Assembly (NCBI GenBank): GCA_013399875.1
Contig: VXAZ01001750.1
Coordinates: 1-64,000, forward strand
Direction: 5' to 3'
DNA from: Gymnorhina tibicen
Taxonomy: Eukaryota; Chordata; Aves; Passeriformes; Artamidae
DNA: 64,000 nt
Shown here: positions 55,001 through 64,000 of the stretch, in pieces
Position numbering within the stretch: position 1 is the first letter of the stretch
Layout of the letters: the number at the start of each line of letters is the position of its first letter
Position numbers and translations under genes: made by a program
The notes under the pieces: generated by a model
What the model was told of the DNA's origin: nothing
The model's database searches: none
What the model saw: only the letters and a program-made list of their open reading frames with translations

Positions 55001-55206
55001 TTGATCCAGTAGATCCTCACCAGATCCTGGTCCCACAGAGGAAGACCCCGGCGTTCGGTTCCCCGCTGCAGCAGCCAGCAGACTTTCCCCACATGCCCAG
55101 GGAGCCCATGAGGATCAACCAGAACGATGTGGTGAACCCCGATGATCCCCATGCTATGATGGAGGCCAGGAGATACCCAAGCCCCCGCTTCTACATCACG
55201 AGATAA
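51781..55206 (+). CDS. FGF23: Fibroblast growth factor 23, complete (256 aa, 3 exons)
   Basis: Exons 51781-52009, 54199-54302 and 54769-55206 join in frame (771 nt including TAA; human 251 aa) with FGF-family phases. The product is the bone-derived endocrine phosphate and vitamin D hormone, acting on FGF receptor plus alpha-Klotho in kidney. Residues 1-27 form a signal peptide ending ASLA, and mature FPNSSPLL parallels human YPNASPLL. The trefoil core contains HQTIYSALMIKSE, YLCMD and [11 protein letters not shown]. Cys101 and Cys119 match the human core disulfide. [15 protein letters not shown] is highly conserved. R182-N-T-R185/S186 is the furin-type inactivation site, with Thr184 at the human O-glycosylation position. 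The tail is strongly diverged from mammals but holds two VxPxDPH motifs. Intron 1 carries CR1 repeats up to about 45 bp from exon 2. Confidence 0.96.
52852..52883. repeat. (GTT)n/(ATT)n compound microsatellite in FGF23 intron 1
   Basis: Five GTT units are followed by about six ATT units. Confidence 0.92.
53575..53848 (-). repeat. CR1-type 3' end in FGF23 intron 1
   Basis: Begins with AATCACAGAATCACAGACTG, then GGTTGGAAGGCACCACAGG, and continues to GGTACC. It is almost the reverse complement of 58430-58697. Confidence 0.85.
53850..54152 (+). repeat. Diverged CR1-type copy beside FGF23 exon 2
   Basis: AACTTCCTCTGGACATGGG, CACACTGGAACAGGGCACCC, AGAGAGGTGCTCTCCATCCT, GGTTTGGACTCCCAGAGGTC and ACTTCCAGCC follow the CR1-Y/J-like order. 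It ends about 45 bp before the exon 2 acceptor. Confidence 0.6.
54199..54302 (+). CDS. FGF23: FGF23 exon 2
   Basis: 104 nt, residues 77-111 (ALMIKSE...[13 protein letters not shown]). Acceptor GTTCTGAACAG, donor TCG|GTGAGT. Confidence 0.96.
54769..55206 (+). CDS. FGF23: FGF23 exon 3
   Basis: Residues 112-256: the end of the trefoil core, the RNTR cleavage site (54979-54990) and the Klotho-binding tail. Acceptor TTTTCCCCTCAG; TAA at 55204-55206. Confidence 0.96.
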   Translation, partial: HYFSQEDCVFNHRTLENGYDVYQSPKHHFLVSLGRVKQAFSPGMNLPPYSQFLSRRNEIPLFRFNTPEPHRNTRSVDVDPVDPHQILVPQRKTPAFGSPLQQPADFPHMPREPMRINQNDVVNPDDPHAMMEARRYPSPRFYITR

Positions 55207-55467
55207 CTGCGGCCCCCACGCTTGCCAGGTGAAGACAGGGGCAAAGGAGCTTTCTGTCACACAGCCTGAATGCCAAAGTGGCCCTTAGAAACCTGGGAGA
55301 CATTGGAAAAAATTCCTTAGCTTCAAATCTTGGTTTTGTCAGTAAACTGCCATCTGTAAGTACAAGTTGGATTTTTCCAGCCAGGGCTCTATTGGAAAGA
55401 AGATCCATTTTTGAAAAGAATCCTTTTAGGGTCTGAATCACCTTAAGTTTGCATCAATGAGAAAAAC

Positions 55468-55486
55468 AAAAAAAAAAAAAAAAAAA
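55468..55486. repeat. A19 homopolymer downstream of FGF23
   Basis: Uninterrupted run about 260 bp after the FGF23 stop, so probably inside the 3' UTR. Confidence 0.9.
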
Positions 55487-55714
55487 GAAATCCCTGGTAT
55501 GAAATAGGAAACTGATGTTATGTTACTGATGTAAAGACCTGGAGCATCTGAGATTCCAGCAGAGACAGGGAATCTTCTTACTAGCACCATCCTGTCAAGC
55601 ACAGCAGACAAACTGCCAGGTGGTGTGTTATTTTATTATATAAAAATTACCATATATGTCATGTATCTGAAGTATCTGAAGGGGTTACAAGGAAGCTGGA
55701 GAGGGGCTCTTCAT

Positions 55715-55988
55715 CAGAAACTGCAGAGACAGGACAAGGGAGAATGGCTTCACACTGACAGGAGTAGGTTTAGGTTGGATATCAGGAAGAAATTCTTCCC
55801 TGTGAGGGTGGGGAGGCCCTGGCACAGGTTGCCCAGAGAGGCTGTGGCTGCCCCAGCCCTGGAAGTGTCCAAGGACAGGCTGGATGGGGCTCTGAGCAAC
55901 TTGGGATAGTGAAAGGTGTCCCTGCCCATGGCAGGGGGTGGGAGTGGATGAGCTTTAAGGTCCCTTCCAACCCATCCTGTGATTCTTT
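55715..55988 (+). repeat. CR1 3' end downstream of FGF23
   Basis: AGACAGGACAAGGGAGAATG to CCTTCCAACCCATCCTGTGA, then TTCTTTG. It lies within 510-780 nt of the stop, so it may be transcribed in the FGF23 3' UTR. Confidence 0.87.
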
Positions 55989-57941
55989 GTTTTTAGCTTT
56001 TACGTTGGAGCTTCATCCTCTCTTCACTTGTAAGAGTCAAAGAAAGGCCACTCTGCTGTACTAGGAGCAGCAGACATGGAAAACTGGAGGAACTGACAGG
56101 ACAGCAGGACAGGATTAAAGGGTCCTGCGGAAAAAGAACAATTTCTGACACTGAATCCAAGCTGAGGTTTTCACAAAAAGAGGAGAGTCTCACTCTCTCT
56201 CAAGTGCCTTGCTGTCACAGTTCTTTGTTTACTAAATTCTAGCATCCCAATATGGAAATAAAGATCATTAGTTTTGCATATTTCCAACCTAGAGAGAAGT
56301 ATCAGGATTAATAATAATCAAGTGTGTTAAACAGAACAGTTTGTTTTGCATAATAATGAACTCTACGGGGGGAAAATCAAAAAAATTATCTTTTAAAGGT
56401 ATCAAACTATTACTATTTAGACTATAATGAAGACTCTCGTCTAATGAGTGAAAATTAGGTTTGTATTTAGAAATGGAATATCCAATTAGCATCCATGTTT
56501 GTATTCAGTTCTGAGCAGGTACCAGATGCTTTATACTTGTAGGAGTGAAATTACTATTAATCAGGAGATCTCCAATGGTGAGAAAACCTTTTCCCTAGAT
56601 TGGTTTATGCTTTGGGTAAGTTCACTTTGAAAAAGCTATTTTCATTTTCTGCAGATGAACTCTGAAGAAATCAGGTGCAAGGCACTGATGAGCAGCACAA
56701 AAATCCAGTGTGGCAGAGACTTGAGAAGAGGTTTTTATTTTGTGAGGGTTTTTTGCATGTCAAGACACAGATTCTTCTGCTCTGTTTAATATTTAGAGTA
56801 TTTATCAGCCTGACAACAATTTGAAGTGGTACACTGCTCCTCAGTGTGCTCATAGCAACACACAAAAAACATTAGCTGGGATGCTGTTCTTTTTTCTTTC
56901 TCATGAAGTAGTTCACTGAAGCCACTGGAGTTACATCAGTGCAACAAAATCAAAATAAGACACCCCTGTGCTTCTTGCTTTCATTTATTTTTTTCTGGAT
57001 TTAGCACTGCTGACAGCTTTTAAAATAATCTCTTTTTTTTCCCCCCATATATGTATATATACACGATATCTCCTTATCTACCACATCCAACTCATTATGT
57101 TGGAAAAGTCATAGGTCCTGATTCTGCTCTTAGAATAGTTTTCCTACATGGAGAGTTTCCTAATTAATATAAATACTTAGGAGCACAGGACAAGCCAAAT
57201 TATCCAGATTAGTCCAAGAGTTCCATCTCTTGGAATTTGTTTCTCTAAACTCATTGTGGTTTTGATTAATTTCTGTAGGAAAGGAATGATTCTAAGGAAT
57301 TAAGGGAATTGCAGGCAGGCAGACAGTTGTGCTTTTTCTTGCTTATTCACAATACAGCAAGACTTTTAAACTTGCTGTCTATACAGTGGAGAGGTGTGAT
57401 TTTATTTATGTTCTAGTTTGATGACTTTACTTGATTCCTATACCATTATTCTCTGCTTTTGCTCCTTGAGAACTCTGGACTTCAAGTACACCAGCAAAGT
57501 TTGCATTTTGCATTAATTGTCATAAGCTCCACAGAGCTCCTCTCTAGGACTCTGAGGCAACTATCCTATAACAATTGGAATCATTAAAAGCTCTGTCCAC
57601 ATTAAATTTTGATGGGAAATGCTGGTGGGGTTAAATCTACAGACCATCTCTATATTCCTACATTAGAACAAAGTAAGTAGGGTTGCTCACTCTGTCAGTA
57701 GCCAGGGGATAAGTAAGCTAAGACTGAATACACGGTGGATTTTCCATCAAAAAACCATATTTGTAACTATAGGCAACTGTATCAAATTTAAAAGAATTTA
57801 TTCTTCAATGGAGATGCTGGCAATCACCAGCTAGTAAGAAAGCATTACTTATTTATGTGGCAATATTTATTTATTTATTTGAGTGGGTCTTAAATCCCGC
57901 AGAATATTTATAAGTATTTATAATAATGTATTATAGAGACT

Positions 57942-58020
57942 ATTTCCTTTTATAAAAGTACCAATAAACTTTTCCAATTGGTCCAATTTCCTTTTATAAA
58001 AGTACCAATAAACTTTTCCA
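57942..58020. repeat. 35-bp direct repeat carrying AATAAA
   Basis: Positions 57942-57976 and 57986-58020 are identical, separated by 9 bp. Each copy holds TTTATAAAAG and CCAATAAAC, so two poly(A)-like hexamers are spaced 44 bp apart. Confidence 0.93.
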
Positions 58021-58429
58021 TTCTCTCCAAATGGTGGATTCTGCATTCTCTGTTCAAGCTCCCCCTTCCAGAAGTACTTGAGTGAACCAATAAATGATAG
58101 CAGCAATGTCTGAAAATGTTTGTGTGCTGCTGTCCCCTGTGACTTCCAGCCTCACAGGTTTCAGCTTCCTAGGTGTTTCACACACCCCAAATGTAAAAGT
58201 TCTGTGAAAGATGATGAGAAAAACAATGTCTTAGTAGGTCTAGACTGACCATGAAGGGATTTTCACCTCTATTGGGAAACGTCTTTTACAAGCAATGGAA
58301 CACCACTGGTCTGTCAGTTCAGTCCTGCTGGGAATTATTTGTGATCCTGGCTCAAAGATCTCGGGATAAAAGATACTTAGGAAATTAAAAGCCTCTGCAG
58401 GGAGGGCTCCAAGCAGGGCCCAGGCTCTG

Positions 58430-58697
58430 CTGCAGGGGGCCCAATAATGGCACAAGAGGAATGGGCAGGATCTGGTCCCAGGAAGTTCCATCTGGGCAGG
58501 AGGCAGAACTTCTGTCCTGTGCAGTGCCCGAGCCCTGAACAGATTGTCCAGAGAGGGTGTGGAGTCTCCTCACTGGGGATATTCCAGAACCATCTGGACA
58601 CAATCCTGTGCCCTGTGCTCTGGGATGGCCCTGCTGGAGCAGGGAGGTGGGACCAGGTGAGCCACTGTCAGGGTCCAGCCTGACCCATTCTGTGAAG
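58430..58697 (+). repeat. CR1-type 3' end, inverted partner of the intron 1 copy
   Basis: GGCACAAGAGGAATGGGCAG, AGTTCCATCTGGGCAGGAGG, ATATTCCAGAACCATCTGGA and CCATTCTGTGAAGACTC. Very close to the reverse complement of 53575-53848. Confidence 0.85.
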
Positions 58698-59224
58698 ACT
58701 CAAGCAGTTGTAAAATTGGAAGTTCATCATTTCCTCCTCTGCATGCTATTCTGCCCCACATAGTTACTGATGATGCCTTCTCACTAATATTTCCACATTC
58801 CTGTATTTTTATTCAAAGTAATTACAGAAAATTGCCCCCTGAGGGACTTAACTAGCAGCTTTACTCCAGCTCAGTGCTTGACCTTGGACATTACTATTTC
58901 TATGCCCACTAATTCCTTGCATACCTACTTCACCCTTTTTTTCTCCTAAGCAACATTTATCTTTTCCAGCTGAGCTGATGGTTTCCATTGTGGCATTAAG
59001 CATTCAATTAAAATTCACCTAGATCGTATTTCATTTTTCCCTTGCCTGTACATTAGTTACTTAATCAAAGAACTACCCATTTAGTCTAGTGTGAACTACT
59101 TACGGTAAAAATTCATTTAATTAGATTCCAGGTTTCATTTACCTCTCTTGTCTGTAATTACTTCCTCCTTCAGAATTTGTTGTATTAACCATTATTTAAA
59201 TTTCTTTGGAGAAGTAGAATTAAG

Positions 59225-59322
59225 TTGTGTGATTCTTGGGACTGTCCCGTGCAGGGCCAGGAACTGGACTCAGTGATTCTTGTGGGTCCTTCTAACTCAG
59301 GATATTCCATGATTCTAAAACT
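59225..59322 (+). repeat. CR1-C/F-like 3' terminal fragment
   Basis: TTCTTGGGACTGTCCCGTGC, AGGGCCAGGAACTGGACTCA and AACTCAGGATATTCCATGAT, then TCTAAAA. Intact terminus. Confidence 0.83.
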
Positions 59323-62261
59323 AATTTTGCTATTCCTGCCCTTCTGAAATCAAACCTCCTTTTTTACACCTCAGCTTTTAAGTTCAGTAAATTCACTTTT
59401 CAATGGCCAGCTCTTCCAAAATACATTCAGGGCTTACTACAGTCAAGTCTGGTGCACCACCCTGCTCCCATTCAGCTATGGCTGGATGACCCAATTGGGC
59501 ATCAGAAGGAAAGAATATTACACTCAGTTATGCCCCCAAAGGAGTTCTGCCTGGACCTCAGGTGCATTCCTTTGGTGACCAGTAACAGCCTGCTCAAGAT
59601 TCCTGGTCCCAGTATCCTCCTGTGCCATACCCTCTGTGCCCTCGGGAGCCCTGCTGCCAGCCTCTGGCATTCAGGTAAGTAATCCATTTTCACCCGGGGT
59701 CCCTGCAGCCCAGGAACGCCAGAGCTGTTTGCAGGTGACACCAGAGCTGTCTGTCACACAGGAGAGCCTCCTGAATGGCACTGGAGTCACCACACACACA
59801 CAGATCTCCCACAGTGGCTCTGCCATACCCATGGATGCCAGGAAAGCAGCTCACAAATCACTGTGCAGTTCATTTGTGCCCATGCAGCTGCCATTTGCCT
59901 GGGATTACAAAGACCCAAAAACCTCAGGCTCCAAAAACCAAAAGCCCTCAAAAGCAGGACACATCTGGGGGAAATCTGACATATTTTAAGTCCAGGCATG
60001 GATCTGAGGCAGCCAAAAGCTTGGATACAGAATGCATCTGATTTTAATTCTGTTCTAAATGAGGAAAAAAAAAAGAGAAAAAAAGGGAAAAACCTCTTCC
60101 TATTGCAAAAGCAGGGCTACGTCTGGAAAACATTCTTCAACAGAGAACTGTGGGAATAGAGAAAATATCATTGCTTTAGAGGAAGGAAACTGTGGTACTA
60201 CCAGAGCTCTCTGCCCAATGGCTGCTTGAGGAGAGGCAGATCTGTGAGATGATGTTGGTGGAGCCAGCATCCATTGCCACTACTGAATAATCCATCAAAT
60301 ATTTATGTTCTGTTACTATTCCTAACAGACCCATCCATTGCTGCAGCTCTCCTTTCCCATGATCCCAATAAACTGTACAGATTTACTGTACAAATGCACA
60401 AGAGTCACTTGACCAAAAAAAGATTTAGTCTCAGTGTCGATGCAAAAACTTAAAAAGAGGAGTATTATACACAGACCTAAAGAAAACAGCTTTTAGAATT
60501 AGCTTCAGAAGTTTCCAAAATTAGTGACCTTTTAATGCAGAGGGAACCTGACATCTGACGTAACAAAGGAGAAGTAACAAGTGCAACTACTTTAGTGCAG
60601 GCTATAAGCCCACCTAGGCTGTTGTCCTGTCTCCAGCAACATCAAGAGCAGATACTGAGGGAAAAAGTGCATCTGGGCAACTGCACGACACTCGTGACTG
60701 CTTGTACTGCCTTGCCCACTGGCAGATGTGTTTTACAAAGTCTGAATTGGGAGATTCTGATGCATTTTCACTGAAAAATGTGACTTCATTGAGATAGGAG
60801 CTGTTTAGAAAACCTGAGTGGTTTCACCCTTTGGTATTCTTTCTTGTTAGGCACCACGGTACCATCTGCTTGCCCTGTGTGAGAGTTACAAGAGGAAAGA
60901 ATTTGGTAACAATAAGTTAAAGAACAATCACACAGGTTTTTTAGGCTGGGTCTAAATTTTAACAACCTATACATACAAAAAAAGAAGGTAAAGCATATTA
61001 TAGAGGAAAAGTCAAAAATCCCTCTGGGAATAGTGTTACCTAAGCAGTGGCAAAGCATTTAACAAAGAAGTAGATGTTCTCCTAAGTTATGGCATCATCA
61101 ACAAGAACAAAATATTAATTACCTGCTTGAGAGCAGGCAGGAAAAAAAAAGAAGCCTTTTAAGGTGAGAAGCACCCCAATCGCTAGTGTGTTTTGAAATA
61201 TTTGACAAAATGACAGACTTAGGGAGAAAAACGTGCCACATCTCCACTCATCCTCTCACATTTTCAACTCCCTTAGTCTGGCTCCAAGAAGAATTGATTG
61301 AATGACTGGCAAAATTCAGGACATGGCAATTCCAGGGGAGTTTCAGCTGTTTAAAGCACTGACAGGAGAATTCCCTGCTATGTAAGTGGCCTGCCTGAAA
61401 TAAACTGGCACTACCAGGGACAGGCAAATTCAGAATGAACTCCTGCCCCACTTTCCTACCATTAACTCTGTTAGAAATCATAATTAAAGCTTTTCTATCT
61501 TCACTGGCTATGACCATCAATTTAGTATTGAGGAGCCTTCTAGGAAGATGCATTTCACAAAGAGCTTGAGGAGTCCATGCAGAAGTCCATATTCCCATTT
61601 TAGCTTCCTGTGAAGACTTATTTCCTTCAGTATATTGAGAAGGAATCATTTTATTACTGAAAAAGAGCTATGGACACTTTAAACAACATCAGCCCTAAGA
61701 GTCTTTTTCGCAGTAAAAGGCCAGCCTGGAGTTTTTCAGGAAGAAAAAAACAAGAAGTTATGAGATCTGAGCAAAGCTTCACAGGGCAATATTAAGAAAG
61801 ATTTTTACCTCAAAAGAAATACAGATGAAATGGGAGTTCTATTCAGGAGCCTTTAATTTTTTTATTTCTTTTGAACAGGCTTAAAATATGCAAATGAAGA
61901 AAAAATATGTGAATCTTATAAATAACATAAACCAGATAAACTCACACTGTAACACCACAAATACCCCAGTGGGGAAAGAATGCAGTATTAACACCAACAA
62001 TCAAACTTGCCTCATTCTAGGCAAAAATATTCATAGAATCAAGTGCATGACTGCAGCTGACAGAAGGATTCCAGTCAGGTACAACTCACCTCAGAAAGAA
62101 AATCCCTTTTCCAGAAAAGAGACCATTACTACGTGCACATGAGGTTCCTCATCCTGCTCACAGGTAAAAATAAATACTCTGTTGTTTGTGTACAGTGCTT
62201 TTCAACAGAGATCTTGACAACCTGAACAATTTCTTAGGAAATACTCCTGGCGAGGTAGGTT

Positions 62262-62345
62262 TATCATCATTCCCACTTTACAAATGGAAAGGAGACTTGT
62301 CCAGAGTCTCACAGATATTCAGTGTCAGAGTCACATCCCCTGGCT
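62262..62345 (-). repeat. Antisense MIR-like SINE fragment
   Basis: ATCATTCCCACTTTACAAAT, GGAAAGGAGACTTGTCCAGA, GTCTCACAGATATTCAGTGT and CAGAGTCACATCCC parallel the reverse complement of a MIR 3' half (CCCATTTTACAGATGGGGAA ... CTTGCCCAAGGTCACACAG). Confidence 0.5.
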
Positions 62346-62835
62346 CTGCACCAAACCATTCCCACTGGGCAATGCTCCTTCCTAGGTTCTACTATTGCAT
62401 TCAAAAATTTATTTTAAGACATGTATGTTTCATATTACAATATAGCATTTTGTAATAAAACAAGTATACAGTATAGCTCAGCTTTGTGGTACCATTCCTC
62501 TCCCCTCCCCAAACCTTTCACTTGGAGGTAACCAAAATAACTATGGAGTAATGCAAAGGAGTTGTTTGAAATATGTGCTGTAGGAGGAGATATGCAAGTG
62601 ACTGGAAGTATCATGTTTCTGAGAACAGAGAATATTTGTTTTATTTTGCTACTGCCAACTTATACTGGGCACTAGGAACATGCAAATTGTGTTTTTTAAG
62701 ATGGCAAGCAGTTGCATGTCTCCCTTTTTGCAGTTTAGTGTCAGCAATTCCAGTCAATCCCAGTAATTACTACAGATACTTTTCCCAAGCTTAGCAAAAT
62801 GGTGATCTAAACCCACTTTCCCCCTACAGAGATTC

Positions 62836-63294
62836 TTAGAACACTTTTGAAGCTACACATTCAGCTCCCACATCCACTAAATGAGAGTCTTGGTTAAGAC
62901 AGACACACGTGATTTCGGGTTTTAACAAATTCCCATTTCCAAGTTTTATAATGAAATGACTGACTCCTGTATTGGGACTGACAGAAGACAGCTGGGACTT
63001 GCTTAAATTTGCTGGTAAGGTACAGTTGAGATCTGAAACAAAATAGCCAATCCAGTTCCTCATGTAGGCTCCATGACTCACCACCAAAATATTGGCATCT
63101 AATACCATGGAAGATCCACCGCCCTCAGAGCTCGGCTCCGCCTCACTGCAGTGGTTTGTCCAAGGGAAAACAAACTGTTCTCCAGATGTTCCTGAGCTCC
63201 TGCCTGGTGCACCAGGCTTGCTGTGCTCCTTCTGCTCCAAATCAACAGCCAGCTGGCACAGGAATTCAAAAAAATCCCTCGCACGCTCTCTCAC
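62836..63294 (-). CDS. TIGAR: TIGAR terminal coding exon
   Basis: 152 codons plus TAA. Acceptor TTCCCTGTAG directly precedes GTG AGA GAG, so translation continues in phase 0 from Glu of the previous exon. Contains SHG and SVSPNTG motifs. Confidence 0.94.
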   Translation of the reverse strand: MRERARDFFEFLCQLAVDLEQKEHSKPGAPGRSSGTSGEQFVFPWTNHCSEAEPSSEGGGSSMVLDANILVVSHGAYMRNWIGYFVSDLNCTLPANLSKSQLSSVSPNTGVSHFIIKLGNGNLLKPEITCVCLNQDSHLVDVGAECVASKVF

Positions 63295-63842
63295 CTACAG
63301 GGAAAGGCCAGAAGGGAACATTGTGAAGAATGAAGAGATCATTGTGAAGCAAGCACAGATTTTGCCTTTCAGAAACCTGACATGTAACTACTTCAGTTAA
63401 AAGACAAAGATTTCTCACAGACAAGGCTCAGAAGCCAGTGTAAGTTACTGACTGCTGTGCAAACTCCTCTGCCCTCCAGAGAGCAATTGCTGTCATCCTT
63501 CTGTGAAGCCAGAGCTTCATGAGAAGTCTGTCTCAAAACCAGTATTTTAGTTACAAAGAGATTCCCCACTTGGCAGCCACTGTTATCAGACCAAGCAGTG
63601 TTTTTTAGCTTAGAAAATATCTCTGGTTGGGCTGAGCTCTCAGTAGGAAGCTCCCAATAGCTGCAACTGCACTGATAAAAAAGCCGAGAAAGCAGGTCAG
63701 ATATAAATAAATAAATAAATAAATACCATACTTCATCCAGTGTTTCTCCTCCAGAAGGTGTAAATGAAGGACATTGCTCTCCAGCATCCTTTGCCATAGC
63801 TTTGAGGTCAGCCAAAGGCCTTCCTTCTGCAACACCGTATTT
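62836..63842 (-). CDS. TIGAR: TIGAR, last two coding exons (partial gene)
   Basis: Minus-strand exons 63732-63842 and 62836-63294 encode 189 residues matching the C-terminal two-thirds of TIGAR, a histidine-phosphatase-superfamily enzyme. TIGAR is p53-inducible and hydrolyses fructose-2,6-bisphosphate and related sugar phosphates, lowering glycolysis and favouring the pentose phosphate pathway. Visible landmarks are [37 protein letters not shown], and VVSHGAYMR, which holds the second catalytic histidine (codon 63073-63075). The first catalytic motif (RHGE) belongs to exon 1, beyond position 64000. The gene converges on FGF23, as in human. The loop before the SHG motif and the last 20 residues differ from mammals. 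Confidence 0.94.
63704..63725. repeat. (TAAA)n beside the TIGAR penultimate-exon donor
   Basis: About five and a half TAAA units end 6 bp from the minus-strand donor GT (63730-63731), so they form the first bases of the last TIGAR intron. Confidence 0.9.
63732..63842 (-). CDS. TIGAR: TIGAR penultimate coding exon
   Basis: 37 codons in phase 0 at both ends. Acceptor CCCTTACAG (reading the minus strand), donor GAA|GTATGG. It encodes KYGVAEG through GGETLDE, including the Glu that lies near the active site in this family (GGET). Confidence 0.93.
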
Positions 63843-64000
63843 CTGTAAGGGAAAAAGGGGGTTTGGCAGGATGTGTCAGGCCTCCTGTGCCCCTTCCAGA
63901 GGGTGCAAACAGCTCTTCACAGCTTTGTTTTCTTGGATTCTCTAGGCTTAGCTACCTTTTACATTTTATCCCAGTTTTGGGCGAGGAAGTATCTTTACAC

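Larger units (their letters stand above)
55207..62835. other. Convergent FGF23-TIGAR intergenic space with both 3' UTRs
   Basis: No coding exon recognised. It holds an A run at 55468-55486, CR1 copies at 55.72-55.99, 58.43-58.70 and 59.23-59.32 kb, AATAAA at 56257, 57963, 58007 and 58089 (plus strand), a 35-bp direct repeat at 57942-58020, a TTTA run at 57863-57880 and an antisense MIR-like fragment near 62.3 kb. Human FGF23 has a roughly 2-kb 3' UTR, so its end could lie near 57-58 kb. For TIGAR, TTTATT at 62408-62413 is one minus-strand AATAAA candidate. Confidence 0.65.

Overview
The window is vertebrate nuclear DNA, almost certainly from a bird and plausibly a songbird. Genes are broken by GT-AG introns, and the dominant interspersed repeat is the avian CR1 LINE (about 20 copies, most being 3' ends that finish in ATTCTRTGA-type 8-bp repeats). 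The four genes are the block known in human 12p13: C12orf4 - FGF6 - FGF23 - TIGAR. Orientation relative to each other is the same as in human: the first three are on one strand and TIGAR converges on FGF23.

Layout. 1-705: an old antisense avian repeat split by a younger CR1. 690-1110: a CpG island with the promoter and non-coding exon 1 of the C12orf4 orthologue. 2153-20041: thirteen coding exons, which I assembled by splice phase into a complete 550-residue protein (human is 552). 20042-34546: gene-free, with a few CR1 fragments. 34547-38319: TATA box and three coding exons of FGF6 (206 aa). 38320-51693: gene-free, with five CR1 copies. 51694-55206: TATA box and three coding exons of FGF23 (256 aa). 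55207-62835: convergent intergenic space. 62836-63842, minus strand: the last two coding exons of TIGAR, whose first exons lie beyond the right edge.

The genes do not form a functional operon-like unit. FGF6 and FGF23 are linked ancient FGF paralogues with different jobs: FGF6 is a paracrine, heparin-binding FGF4-subfamily ligand, and FGF23 is an endocrine phosphate hormone. TIGAR is a histidine-phosphatase-fold metabolic enzyme, and C12orf4 is a conserved cytoplasmic protein of poorly known function.

I found no wholly new system. The points most worth a second look are the two tandem Klotho-binding-like motifs in the FGF23 tail, inverted CR1 pairs within C12orf4 intron 12 and around FGF23 exons 2-3, a MIR-like SINE carrying a perfect 13-bp hairpin, and a 35-bp direct repeat bearing poly(A) signals downstream of FGF23. 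Repeat boundaries are by eye and approximate; exon boundaries are checked by phase.
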